From: Strongylocentrotus purpuratus
Taxonomy: Eukaryota > Echinodermata > Echinoidea > Camarodonta > Strongylocentrotidae
NCBI RefSeq assembly: GCF_000002235.5
Contig: NW_022145607.1
Coordinates: forward strand, 40,791,788-40,855,787
DNA: 64,000 bases
Reading direction: 5' to 3'
A program made the translations under genes and the position numbers. This document shows, in pieces, positions 47,506 through 57,330 of the stretch. The notes under the pieces are model-generated. The model saw only the letters and a list, made by a program, of their open reading frames with translations. It did no database searches and was not told the origin of the DNA. Position 1 is the stretch's first letter, and each line of letters opens with the position of its first letter.

Positions 47506-48419
47506 GTAAGGTGGTGCTAGTGTAAAGGATTACGTACAACTGTTTCAGCGTGTAATGGCTTGTAAAACATGTTTGCTTGCTTGTCAGAGATTTATTAACT
47601 CAAAAGAACCTGAAAAGTCCTGATGACTTTTTCTTGTTAGTCCTCCCTCTCTCGCAAAATCCGCAATCCACCCCTGTACAATTAGATAGAACAAGGTTCA
47701 TGAGGAAATGTGAAATGGGTAAAAATAATTTAGAAGGCTAGGCTTTTGGGGTATTTTGGTATTTTGGTATTGTGGGATTTTGGGATAGTATCATATTTTG
47801 ATGGCAATGTTGAATCTTTATTTTTGGAATCAGTCAGCTGTGATTGACATGACCTGCAGATTTTAGTCCTGTCTGGCCGACATTAATTGTAGGAAACAAG
47901 CATTGTGAAAGTGATTTCGGGTTCCAGGGCATACATGTAGATGGTCGATTATATTGACAGTTACTCATTGCCTTAGATGTGATACAGGCTATACACCAAC
48001 ATTTTGAGAAGAATAGGGTTGTAGATATTTTACAGGTTAATAAAATCACCCCAAACCATGTGACATCTCTCCCTTCTACATGTGTCGTAGGAAACCCCAG
48101 TTCCAGGCCCAACAGGAAGAAAATCCAGGGTTACCATGGTTTAAAAGAGCTATGAAATTATATGAGTTTAACAAAACCTACCGTGATTATGTACACCAAT
48201 TTTTGAGAGAAAAAGTTGTAATCTTGGCCCCGTCTTGCAAAGAGTAGATATCACTCCCAACTATGTACATAAGAGATAGGAGCCTGCAAACTTGCGATTG
48301 ATTGGAGGACTTGCGATTGATTTGGATCAATCGTAACTCTTTGTAAGATGGGGCCCTGATCTGCAATGTATTTGAAGGTCAAATCTCATTAAACAAAAAT
48401 ATATATGTACCTTGCACAG
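47506..48419 (+). other. Intron 47 (914 bp)
   Basis: It begins GTAAGG and ends CCTTGCACAG. A 130-bp MITE lies at 48226-48355. The remaining 720 bp is unique-looking, with a TTTTGGTATTTTGGTATT stutter near 47755. Confidence 0.93.
48226..48355. mobile_element. Short MITE with GGCCCC ends, 130 bp
   Basis: GGCCCCGTCTTGCAAAGAGT at the left and the reversed right end GGCCCCATCTTACAAAGAGT pair over 20 bp with two mismatches. The centre contains two copies of ACTTGCGATTGATT. The target duplication is unclear and the superfamily is not assigned. Confidence 0.75.
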
Positions 48420-48608
48420 GTTTCTGGGACAATACCCAAATTCCGAGCACAGCTTGAGGAGAAGCTAGAGAAGACAGAGGCCTTCCTTGAGGAGCTCCAG
48501 CAGATGAGAGCGTGGGTTCAAGCCACGATGGATGTCCTTGAGACCCAGGGACCTGTAGGATCAGCCACGTCTAACGATGAACAAGACTCTGTCGTGGTGG
48601 ATCCAAAG
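48420..48608 (+). CDS. DMD: Dystrophin exon 48 equivalent (spectrin repeat 19, first part)
   Basis: This 189-nt exon (63 codons; human 62) is in phase 0 at both ends. The acceptor is CCTTGCACAG. The donor GTAGGA is the weakest in the window by eye. It encodes VSGTIPKFRAQLEEKLEKTE, then AFLEELQQMRAWVQATMDVLE and ends DEQDSVVVDPK. Human exon 48 reads VSRALPEKQGEIEAQIKDLG, then QLEKKLEDLEEQLNHLLLWL. The shared VS start, the linker and the Trp-bearing helix A of repeat 19 support orthology. Confidence 0.93.
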
Positions 48609-49616
48609 GTAGGAGAAGATGTGGGCATTTCATTTCATTTAATTTCATTTATTTATTTCACTCTCTTTTAAAAAATATCAAAACGATATACATGTTCGTT
48701 CATTATCAACATAAGATAAAAGGAAGTAAGGAATCATGTAAGCCAAAATTGGCCTGATGAGAATGATCCCCAAATAAATCCTAAGCATAAACAAGATACA
48801 AACTTATTTTATATAAAAACATAGTACATACATTCACAACAACAGAGGACAGAGGAAAGATAAAGATAACAAGGTTAAGATAGTTACAGGAAGACAAGAA
48901 GAGAGACAAGATAACAAGAAAGAAGTTACAGCTTACTGTACATTTGTCATACCTACATTACTTGACTATACTGAGTACGACTTATTCATGTAATGAGATG
49001 TTTCATTGTTTATTGCTCCTGCACTATTGACCAAATTTAGATTTTGGTTAAATCTAAGGTATTTAATCATTTACTGCCCTTCACGTTACCTGTCATTTTT
49101 CCTAACTAAATACTCTCATCTTAGCTGTCAACTTGATAGATTCCTAGTGCTGTAAAAATCCTGTGCCGAAAATTTGATGATGTTGTTTAATAGCATATGG
49201 AAGAAAAGACCAGAATAGTCAAGTAATGTAGGTGTGACAAGTGTATAGTAATTCATAGATTTGAATATTGGAATGTGTGAAGCTCAAATGTCATGCCTCA
49301 AAGCCAAGAGTCAAAATTAAAGGTTGAACCGTGTATCTAGCACAGAGGTCTAAGAGATTTAGAATAAGAATGGTCAAAGATTTTCCAGTTTTTCTCCGTC
49401 TTAAGCCCCTGACATCGGACGTCAATCAGTAAGTTTTTTGTCTTTATGAGTGTAAAAGCTTGTTCTTTGCTTTGTGTTCTTTTTATAAACTCATATGGTA
49501 TTAAGTGTTTTCAGGATTTATGATGCAGTAAAAGTAAAATTTGTTTGTGCTTCGTACCTATATTGAAGTCCAGAAACAGAATGTTCACAACCATTCATCT
49601 CCCATTGACCATTCAG
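48609..49616 (+). other. Intron 48 (1,008 bp)
   Basis: It begins GTAGGA and ends CCCATTGACCATTCAG. From 48627 a CATTT/AATTT stutter, followed by AT- and GA-rich sequence to about 48950, may be a minus-strand LINE or SINE tail; I could not confirm a family. The rest is unique-looking. Confidence 0.9.
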
Positions 49617-49848
49617 ACGATGAACGAGGCCCTCAAGGCCCGGCAGGAGAACATGGACAGCATCAACCGTCTGAACACCCAGCTAACCGCTGAGGCTCAG
49701 GCCGCTAGCCGGCAGCTCGCTGATCCTCTTAGGGAAGATGTAGAGAGACTGAATACAGACTGGGAGAGGATACGGTACCTGGCCGCTCATCTCAGACCCA
49801 GGTCAGACGTGGAGCTGGAGAGAAAAGTAATCATACAGCAGAGAATAG
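49617..49848 (+). CDS. DMD: Dystrophin exon 49+50 equivalent, fused (rest of spectrin repeat 19)
   Basis: This single 232-nt exon takes the place of human exons 49 (102 nt) and 50 (109 nt). It starts in phase 0 after CCATTCAG and ends in phase 1 before GTGAGA. The peptide runs TMNEALKARQENMDSINRLN, then DPLREDVERLNTDWERIRYL, then VELERKVIIQQRIG. The middle matches human QPVKRKLEDLSSEWKAVNRLLQELR, and the human exon 49/50 border falls inside this uninterrupted block, so an intron was lost here or gained in vertebrates. The last 62 nt with the donor are repeated 27 more times downstream. Phase 1 is required by the next exon. Read-through into the second copy meets a stop near 49962, so the first donor is the coding one. 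Confidence 0.93.
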
Positions 49849-52800
49849 GTGAGAGGTCTATTGGGGTCAGGGAAGGTCATCGATGGGGGGGGGGGGGATC
49901 ATCTCAGACCCAGGTCAGACGTGGAGCTGGAGAGAAAAGTAATCATACAGCAGAGAATAGGTGAGAGGTCTATAGGGGTCAGGGAAGGTCATCGATGGGG
50001 GGGGGGGGGAGGGATCATCTCAGACCCAGGTCAGACGTGGAGCTGGAGAGAAAAGTAATCATACAGCAGAGAATAGGTGAGAGGTTTATAGGGGTCAGGG
50101 AAGGTCATCGATAGGGGGGGGGGGGATCATCTCAGACCAAGGTCAGACGTGGAGCTGGAGAGAAAAGTAATCATACAGCAGAGAATAGGTGAGAGGTCTA
50201 TAGGGGTCAGGGAAGGTCATCGATGGGGGGGGGGGGATCATCTCAGACCCAGGTCAGACGAGCTGGAGAGAAAAGTAATCATACAGCAGAGAATAGGTGA
50301 GAGGTCTATAGGGGTCAGGGGAGGTCATCGATGGGGGGGGGGGATCATCTCAGACCCAGGTCAGACGTGGAGCTGGAGAGAAAAGTAATCATACAGCAGA
50401 GAATAGGTGAGAGGTTTATAGGGGTCAGGGGAGGTCATCGATGGGGGGGGGGGGGGATCATCTCAGACCCAGGTCAGACGTGGAGCTGGAGAGAAAAGTA
50501 ATCATACAGCAGAGAATAGGTGAGAGGTTTATAGGGGTCAGGGGAGGTCATCGATGGGGGGGGGGGGGGATCATCTCAGACCCAGGTCAGACGTGGAGCT
50601 GGAGAGAAAAGTAATCATACAGCAGAGAATAGGTGAGAGGTCTATAGGGGTCAGGGGAGGTCATCGATGGGGGGGGGGATCATCTCAGACCCAGGTCAGA
50701 CGTGGAGCTGGAGAGAAAAGTAATCATACAGCAGAGAATAGGTGAGAGGTCTATAGGGGTCAGGGGAGGTCATCGATAGGGGGGGGGGAGCGGATCATCT
50801 CAGACCAAGGTCAGACGTGGAGCTGGAGAGAAAAGTAATCATACAGCAGAGAATAGGTGAGAGGTCTATAGGGGTCAGGGAAGGTCATCGATAGGGGGGG
50901 GGGATCATCTCAGACCCAGGTCAGACGTGGAGCTGGAGAGAAAAGTAATCATACAGCAGAGAATAGGTGAGAGGTCTATAGGGGTCAGGGAAGGTCATCG
51001 ATGGGGGGGGGGGGGGAGGGATCATCTCAGACCCAGGTCAGACGTGGAGCTGGAGAGAAAAGTAATCATACAGCAGAGAATAGGTGAGAGGTTTATAGGG
51101 GTCAGGGGAGGTCATCGATAGGGGGGGGGGATCATCTCAGACCCAGGTCAGACGTGGAGCTGGAGAGAAAAGTAATCATACAGCAGAGAATAGGTGAGAG
51201 GTTTATAGGGGTCAGGGGAGGTCATCGATGGGGAGGGGGGATCATCTCAGACCCAGGTCAGACGTGGAGCTGGAGAGAAAAGTAATCATACAGCAGAGAA
51301 TAGGTGAGAGGTTTATAGGGGTCAGGGGAGGTCATCGATGGGGGGGGGGGGGGGGGGATCATCGCAGACCCAGGTCAGACGTGGAGCTGGAGAGAAAAGT
51401 AATCATACAGCAGAGAATAGGTGAGAGGTCTATAGGGGTCAGGGGAGGTCATCGATAGGGGGGGGGGGGGAGCGGATCATCTCAGACCCAGGTCAGACGT
51501 GGAGCTGGAGAGAAAAGTAATCATACAGCAGAGAATAGGTGAGAGGTCTATAGGGGTCAGGGAAGGTCATCGATGGGGGGGGGGGGGGGGGGAGCGGATC
51601 ATCTCAGACCCAGGTCAGACGTGGAGCTGGAGAGAAAAGTAATCATACAGCAGAGAATAGGTGAGAGGTTTATAGGGGTCAGGGGAGGTCATCGATGGGG
51701 GGGGGGGGGGATCATCTCAGACCCAGGTCAGACGTGGAGCTGGAGAGAAAAGTAATCATACAGCAGAGAATAGGTGAGAGGTCTATAGGGGTCAGGGGAG
51801 GTCATCGATGGGGGGGGGGGGGGGGAGGGATCATCTCAGACCCAGGTCAGACGTGGAGCTGGAGAGAAAAGTAATCATACAGCAGAGAATAGGTGAGAGG
51901 TCTATAGGGGTCAGGGAAGGTCATCGATGGGGGGGGGGGGGGGATCATCTCAGACCCAGGTCAGACGTGGAGCTGGAGAGAAAAGTAATCATACAGCAGA
52001 GAATAGGTGAGAGGTCTACTGGGGTCAGGGAAGGTCATCGATAGGGGGGGGGGGGGGATCATCTCAGACCCAGGTCAGACGTGGAGCTGGAGAGAAAAGT
52101 AATCATACAGCAGAAAATAGGTGAGAGGTCTATAGGGGTCAGGGAAGGTCATCAATGGGGGGGGGGGGGGGAGGATCATCTCAGACCCAGGTCAGACGTG
52201 GAGCTGGAGAGAAAAGTAATCATACAGCAGAGAATAGGTGAGAGGTCTATAGGGGTCAGGGAAGGTCATCGATGGGGGGGGGGGGGGATCATCTCAGACC
52301 CAGGTCAGACGTGGAGCTGGAGAGAAAAGTAATCATACAGCAGAGAATAGGTGAGAGGTCTATAGGGGTCAGGGAAGGTCATCGATGGGGGTGGGGGGGA
52401 TCATCTCAGACCCAGGTCAGACGTGGAGCTGGAGAGAAAAGTAATCATACAGCAGAGAATAGGTGAGAGGTCTATAGGGGTCAGGGGAGGTCATCGATGG
52501 GGGGGGGGGATCATCTCAGACCCAGGTCAGACGTGGAGCTGGAGAGAAAAGTAATCATACAGCAGAGAATAGGTGAGAGGTCTATAGGGGTCAGGGAAGG
52601 TCATCGATAGGGGGGGGGGGGGATCATCTCAGACCCAGGTCAGACGTGGAGCTGGAGAGAAAAGTAATCATACAGCAGAGAATAGGTGAGAGGTCTATAG
52701 GGGTCAGGGAAGGTCATCGATAGGGGGGGGGGATCATCTCAGACCCAGGTCAGACGTGGAGCTGGAGAGAAAAGTAATCATACAGCAGAGAATAGGTGAG

Positions 52801-52950
52801 AGGTCTATAGGGGTCAGGGGAGGTCATCGATGGAGGGGGGGGGGGGGATCATCTCAGACCCAGGTCAGACGTGGAGCTGGAGAGAAAAGTAATCATACAG
52901 CAGAGAATAGGTGAGAGGTCTATAGGGGTCAGGGAAGGTCATCGATAGGG
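49787..52950 (+). repeat. Tandem array of exon 49/50 3' end plus splice donor, 28 copies
   Basis: The last 62 nt of the exon (TCATCTCAGACCCAGGTCAG..CAGAGAATAG) with the donor GTGAGA and about 40 nt of intron (GGTC(T/C)ATAGGGGTCAGG, then GGTCATCGAT) are repeated head to tail. The marker GAGCTGGAGAGAAAAG occurs 28 times from 49810 to 52873, a mean period of 113 bp. Units vary mainly in the run of about 9-18 G at their end, plus a few substitutions (TTTATA/TCTATA, GGGGAGG/GGGAAGG). Every unit keeps AATAG/GTGAGA except one with AAAATAG before the donor. Frames of 60-139 residues across the array are by-products. Confidence 0.97.
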
Positions 52951-53185
52951 GTGTGGCCGGCCAGACGTCGAATGTGTCATCAACATAAAATCTGAGCCAT
53001 AAAGAAGTAGGTAGTGGGGAGGTTTGGAGAGCTGAAATTTCACATTCTTCTTGAAGATGTTGGCTATGATGGTTATACTTGGGAACCATGAATGCACCTT
53101 GGAGTTGGTTGAGGAGATCTTCAATCTTCTTGTTGTAGTCTGCTTTATTGAGGATGACAGCGGTGTTAGGAAGTTGTTCATTAGT
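52951..53185 (-). mobile_element. Penelope-like reverse transcriptase fragment (relic)
   Basis: On the minus strand one frame gives LWLRFYVDDTFDVW, close to the YVDD block of Penelope-like element reverse transcriptases (LWLRYVDDTFVIW). A neighbouring frame gives IIANIFKKN, the usual block just before it. Only about 230 bp remain and it is broken. Its downstream border coincides with the end of the exon 49/50 array. Confidence 0.6.
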
Positions 53186-53462
53186 GAATGAAGCGTATTG
53201 GATAGTTCACTAACACAATTCCATGCCTAGAACATCAATTACTTGCACATGTACACTCTAATGATGGACTTCCTCTGAACATCGGTCCTAGGGGTTTAGG
53301 GAATTTCTAAAAGTATCTTGGAAATTGGATGATGAGACTTAGTCAGGCAATTAATGATATCAAGTTGCAAATAAATAAATCATGTACCCTCTCCCCATCA
53401 CCAAAAAAATTGTAGAAGGATGACCCTGCTCAGCTTTTTTAAGATGGAAAGGAGGTTGTTAA

Positions 53463-53790
53463 AGGGATAGTTGAGTTTTGTTGCAGAGGGCGCTACACAA
53501 TATAATTTGTTGTGAGATAATGAAAAACTGAGTGTCAAATTTGAAAGAACATACAATTTAAATGACAAAATCATCTTTGTTTGATCAAAATCGGTTCAGA
53601 GACGGCTGAAATATCCATAAATACAACAATTTCTAATATTTGTGGTGCCCCACAAATATTCGATAATTTTGAACCTTCATAGTAATTTTAGGTCGTAAAA
53701 GAGCACTAGTAATGTCATAAATAAGAATAAGAGCAATAACCATGCACTTTGAAGGCAATTGCGGTTTGAAACAAGGACTCAACTTTCCCT
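53463..53790. mobile_element. TTAA-flanked MITE, 328 bp
   Basis: AGGGATAGTTGAGTTTTG at the left matches the reversed right end AGGGAAAGTTGAGTCCTTG. TTAA flanks it at 53459-53462 and 53791-53794. The end sequence AGGG resembles that of 46079-46449. No coding frame is present. Confidence 0.8.
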
Positions 53791-53984
53791 TTAAAGTGAA
53801 TGACGCTTATAAACTGAGACATTTCAATACTTTGAAGGAAAATCATATTGTATTTAATGAGAACAGGTCGTCTGGGCTATTGCACTTTTATTGATTAATC
53901 AAAAGTGATTTTTACATGTACATGTGTGTGTGTCTGTGTCTGTGTCTGTATACTCCATGCAAACACGTATTGGGGCTTCATTGT

Positions 53985-54075
53985 ACTTAACTAGTTGTAG
54001 AGTGCTTAGAGACTTCTGACAAATTAAGTGTTAGGCGCTATATAAGCACTGTAATTATTATTATTATTAAATTTT
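53985..54075 (+). mobile_element. SINE-like 3' tail
   Basis: GAGTGCTTAGAGACTTCTGA, then GTTAGGCGCTATATAAGCAC and (ATT)n. The GCGCTATATAA..ATTATT ending is shared with the SINEs at 8515 and 41065. No pol III boxes are seen in front. Confidence 0.5.
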
Positions 54076-56616
54076 CCTTCTCCTAGGCTTAATGCATGGA
54101 CCACCTATTCCTCATTGACAGTGGGTTAAAGTAATCCTTTGCTCCGGCCATTCCTTCTCTTTGTGCTGTTGTATGACACTGACCCCAGCTCATCAATACT
54201 CAACTATGCCACCGTCTGATTGATATTCTGTAAACTTGGCCTTTCCCTGATTATCAAAGACCCCAACCCTTGTATCAAATTTCCCAGTTTGTACCCACTT
54301 ACAAATCTCCAAGGCCACGCCAATTCCTAACAAGCAGAGAAAACGAAAAACTTAAAATTGATAACTGATTTCTCTGAATGTTTATTAATAAAGTGATGAA
54401 ATGTTGAAGGTACAGTAGATTTGGGAAAGATGAGGATTCATTTGGTACTGAATGAGGCCAATAGAATATATATATGTTTAGCATATAATTTCACAATTTT
54501 TTTTCTTTGCTGTTGACGATTAACATGTATTGTGAATCTAAAAAATACAAGAAAGTGTCCTGTTTTATATCTTAATAAGATAGTAAAGATGTTAGAGTCT
54601 TTCTGAAATTAACTTCAAGTTCAAATTTAGTTTATTACCATGAAAAGAGAAAGACATAATACAAGGCAGTAAGTTCCAAAGAAAATAGTGTCCTGTTCAC
54701 AATATTATGACCAAAATCACAAAATATACAAATTAATTAGATGACTTTCCTTCAACTACTGTTAGTCTTGTTCCCTGCTGTAACTATAAGACAAAAGCTA
54801 ACAAATACATGAAAAAACAGAATTCATTCCAACCAAGAGATTGCTGACATCATGTGGTTTAAAACAGACATAGCCAACTGACTTGGATGGTCGCTATGCG
54901 GTTGTCATGTGATACCACACTCACAACGTTACTAGGGGCACGTTGCATGATCGCTCCTGCTTCCCCTAACCATCAACTTCCTTGTCTCATAAAAGATCCC
55001 AGACGTACTTGAGCTTGGTGATAATTGGGCTATTTTTGAAAGGCAGATGTACTATCACGATTTGCTCAGTCACCAAGTACATTTCCAATGGACTAACTTA
55101 ATATTTTGGAAATGTTTTTGTCTGTAGGCATATGCTTGAAGTTTGGAACTGAATAGGTATGATCATTCTCTACGGAAGTGATCACCGGATTTGCTGAAAT
55201 GAGCATACACTTTTCTGACTTCATGCTTCAATATTTTTGGAAATGAATTTGTATGTAGGAGTTTGCAATGACTCTTTGAACTGGATTTGTTTGGAACGGT
55301 TGGATGTGTATCATTTTCTACTGAAGGAAATTTTGATGAAACCTCTCGCTTACATCGTATGTTTTCTACGGATATAGCTCACTTCATACTGAATTATTTA
55401 ATGTAAAATATTCTCCTGTGATGATTTTTGATGTACATGATATGAAGTGTATATTTCTGAAGGTGCAGGTAAATACATGTAGCTACACTGTAGATGCTTC
55501 ACATTACACAAAGGGTTTCAATAGCTTCTGCTTTATGTGGATGGCTTTAACATGGAGAACCTACATTGAATTGTGATGATCTAAAAAAAACTTCTCTTAA
55601 TCCCGTACCATGAACATGTAGCTACTTGGAAAACAAAAAGGGATGTCAAGTCACATTATTCGACTAGGGACGTTTTATTGTGCAATCGTGACTTGGCGAC
55701 ATTTATGTCTTGGGTAATATGAGAACTCCTGTTTGGCACATGTACTAATGTTGAATCATGATTGGTTTCAGCAGTGAATGCACAATAAATAAGAGAGGAA
55801 AAACAGCCTGTCTGCCTGTCTTCAATCTTTTTATTGATGCACTTGGAGACAACTTTCAATACAGCTTGTGTAGATGCGGGACTTGTTCTTTGGTGAAGAA
55901 GGATTATGTTTGATACCTGTAGAGCTTTGTATCCTCAAGAACAGGACAGATCAACACAATACCTTTCAGTTCATTCCTGGATCTCAAATGTATTGATAAA
56001 GTGATCAATATCTATCCACAAAGATTTAATCCACCGCTAGCGCTCATCACGTTGTTATTCAAGGAATTCTGTTGATTTGTACTTTCAATATATATCAAAG
56101 GCATCTGAAACGAAGATTCAAGAAGACAAAATGCAATTGTATGGAACCATGATGGTGACTGTAAATCTACTCTACTAGACTGTTTCTTTCTCAAGCTGTT
56201 TTGTTGATTTGTACCTTCAAAATACTTGAAAAATGGCAAGGTCGATCATTCTTAGTCAAGCTGTGAGAGGAGACAGGTTGATAGTACCAAATGACCTTAA
56301 TCCATCTCTAATAGTCATCTGAATATTCATCAAGAACTTCAAATTATCAAAGAGTCTGAAGGGTTAACAACTCTCCTTCTTACCAGAAGATCATATTCAA
56401 CAGCACATGCAACAATCTTTAATATTACCTAGCTGACACAGTGCTTTCTACTGCCACATACCTCGTCTGGTCAGCAACCAACATTTGTTAGCCACTTTAA
56501 TTTACTGAGCCTGCGTCTGCAGCACTACGTATCCAGAACCATCTTACTCTCCAAGACTATCATGCTTTCCTCCATGGGTGCTCTTCAATGTGTTTCCCTC
56601 TTTGTCTTCCCAACAG

Positions 56617-56840
56617 TTATCAGCGAGCCGGTGGACGCTGTCACTGCCGAGGTTCAGAAACTACCGGTTCCTCCACCAGCGATCAATGCTAACCGTCGTG
56701 ACTCCTCACCATGGCCTGACGTTGACAAGGTCGTGGCGGAGCTTCGTGATTGGCTCATGCTCCTGGAGAGGATGCTGAGGTTGCAGGTCGTGACTGTTGG
56801 AGACCTGGAAGAAATTGAGAACATGATCATGAAACAAAAG
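56617..56840 (+). CDS. DMD: Dystrophin exon 51 equivalent (hinge 3 and start of spectrin repeat 20)
   Basis: This 224-nt exon (human exon 51 is 233) lies between TTCCCAACAG and GTTAGT. Two bases complete a Val codon; 74 codons follow in frame and it ends in phase 0. The first 35 residues are Pro/Val-rich (KLPVPPPAINANRRDSSPWP), which fits hinge 3, a flexible non-helical spacer. The rest, DVDKVVAELRDWLMLLERML then VTVGDLEEIENMIMKQK, matches human DFNRAWTELTDWLSLLDQVI then VMVGDLEDINEMIIKQK almost column by column, and ends at the same residue as human exon 51. No Met lies in the hinge part, so the human Dp140 start codon (MPSSLML) has no counterpart. Confidence 0.97.
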
Positions 56841-57161
56841 GTTAGTTGATTTCGCCATTAATATCCACTCTAACTCTCCTTTTTTCATGTATTCATTAAG
56901 CAGAGGTTTATTAGTTGAACATATATTATGATACATTAAATTTCATGTGAACGTACATATACACACATATGCAGTTTGTTCATGTATGTGTTTGACTGCA
57001 GTGCGAGTTGATATGTTATATATCTTTGTTGTGCTGTGGAATTGTCTCACTCTCCCCTCAGCTTCCAAACAGTCATTACTTTTTAGGATAATGCCCTTTT
57101 CCCTCTTTTTTCAGCCATTATAAGTTTTTAGAATTTGTAATGAATCTATACTTGTATAATT

Positions 57162-57330
57162 AAAGGAAATGCCATTCTGATATTATCTAGTTTTTTAATC
57201 AAAGCAGAAATATGAGAGAAACAAATTAGTAAAAGGTTGAACAATATCTAATTAAAAATAGGAAAGTTATGATTTTTTCAAAGTTGACATCAGTGAAACA
57301 CAAATTGGCGACACTTGTGACGTATCTTGA
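57162..57330. mobile_element. Diverged fragment of the 44138-type MITE
   Basis: TTAAAGGAAATGCC, AAAGCAGAAATATGAGAGAA, AGGAAAGTTATGATTTTTTC and TTGTGACGTATCTTG follow the order of the left half of the 44138-44906 element. No right arm is found, so this is a truncated, older copy. Confidence 0.5.

Larger units (their letters stand above)
49849..56616 (+). other. Intron 50 equivalent (6,768 bp)
   Basis: It begins GTGAGA and ends GTCTTCCCAACAG. The first 3.1 kb is the exon-end array. A reverse-transcriptase scrap, a MITE and a SINE tail follow to 54075. From 54080 to 56610 I see only AT-rich unique-looking DNA. Confidence 0.93.
30177..56840 (+). other. DMD: Dystrophin/utrophin orthologue, central-to-distal rod segment (8 exons)
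   Basis: Eight exons on the plus strand, each bounded by AG/GT, join into one frame of 483 codons. The encoded peptide follows human dystrophin from exon 43 to exon 51 (475 codons there), with the same order and the same intron phases: 0, 2, 0, 2, 0, 0, 0, 1, 0. Landmarks are the FDQWRQFHCDMRDLASWL start of repeat 17, the LQEKLEGLNARWKSVC helix of repeat 17, and the hinge-3-to-repeat-20 junction with RDWLMLLERML and VGDLEEIENMIMKQK. Dystrophin is a subsarcolemmal rod protein joining F-actin to dystroglycan; human repeats 16-17 also bind nNOS. Invertebrates usually have one gene for dystrophin and utrophin, so co-orthologue is the safer term. The actin-binding, WW, EF-hand and ZZ domains would lie outside the window. 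Confidence 0.95.

Noticed and set aside
49787-49802. Earlier donor CCCAG/GTCAGA as the end of exon 49/50
   Set aside because: It would leave phase 2, and exon 51 would then be read in the wrong frame.
49849-52470. Frames of 60-139 codons (ERKVIIQQRIGERSIGV) as a repeated protein domain
   Set aside because: They come from the tandem copies of the exon end; unit length is not a multiple of three, read-through stops early, and G-run length varies.
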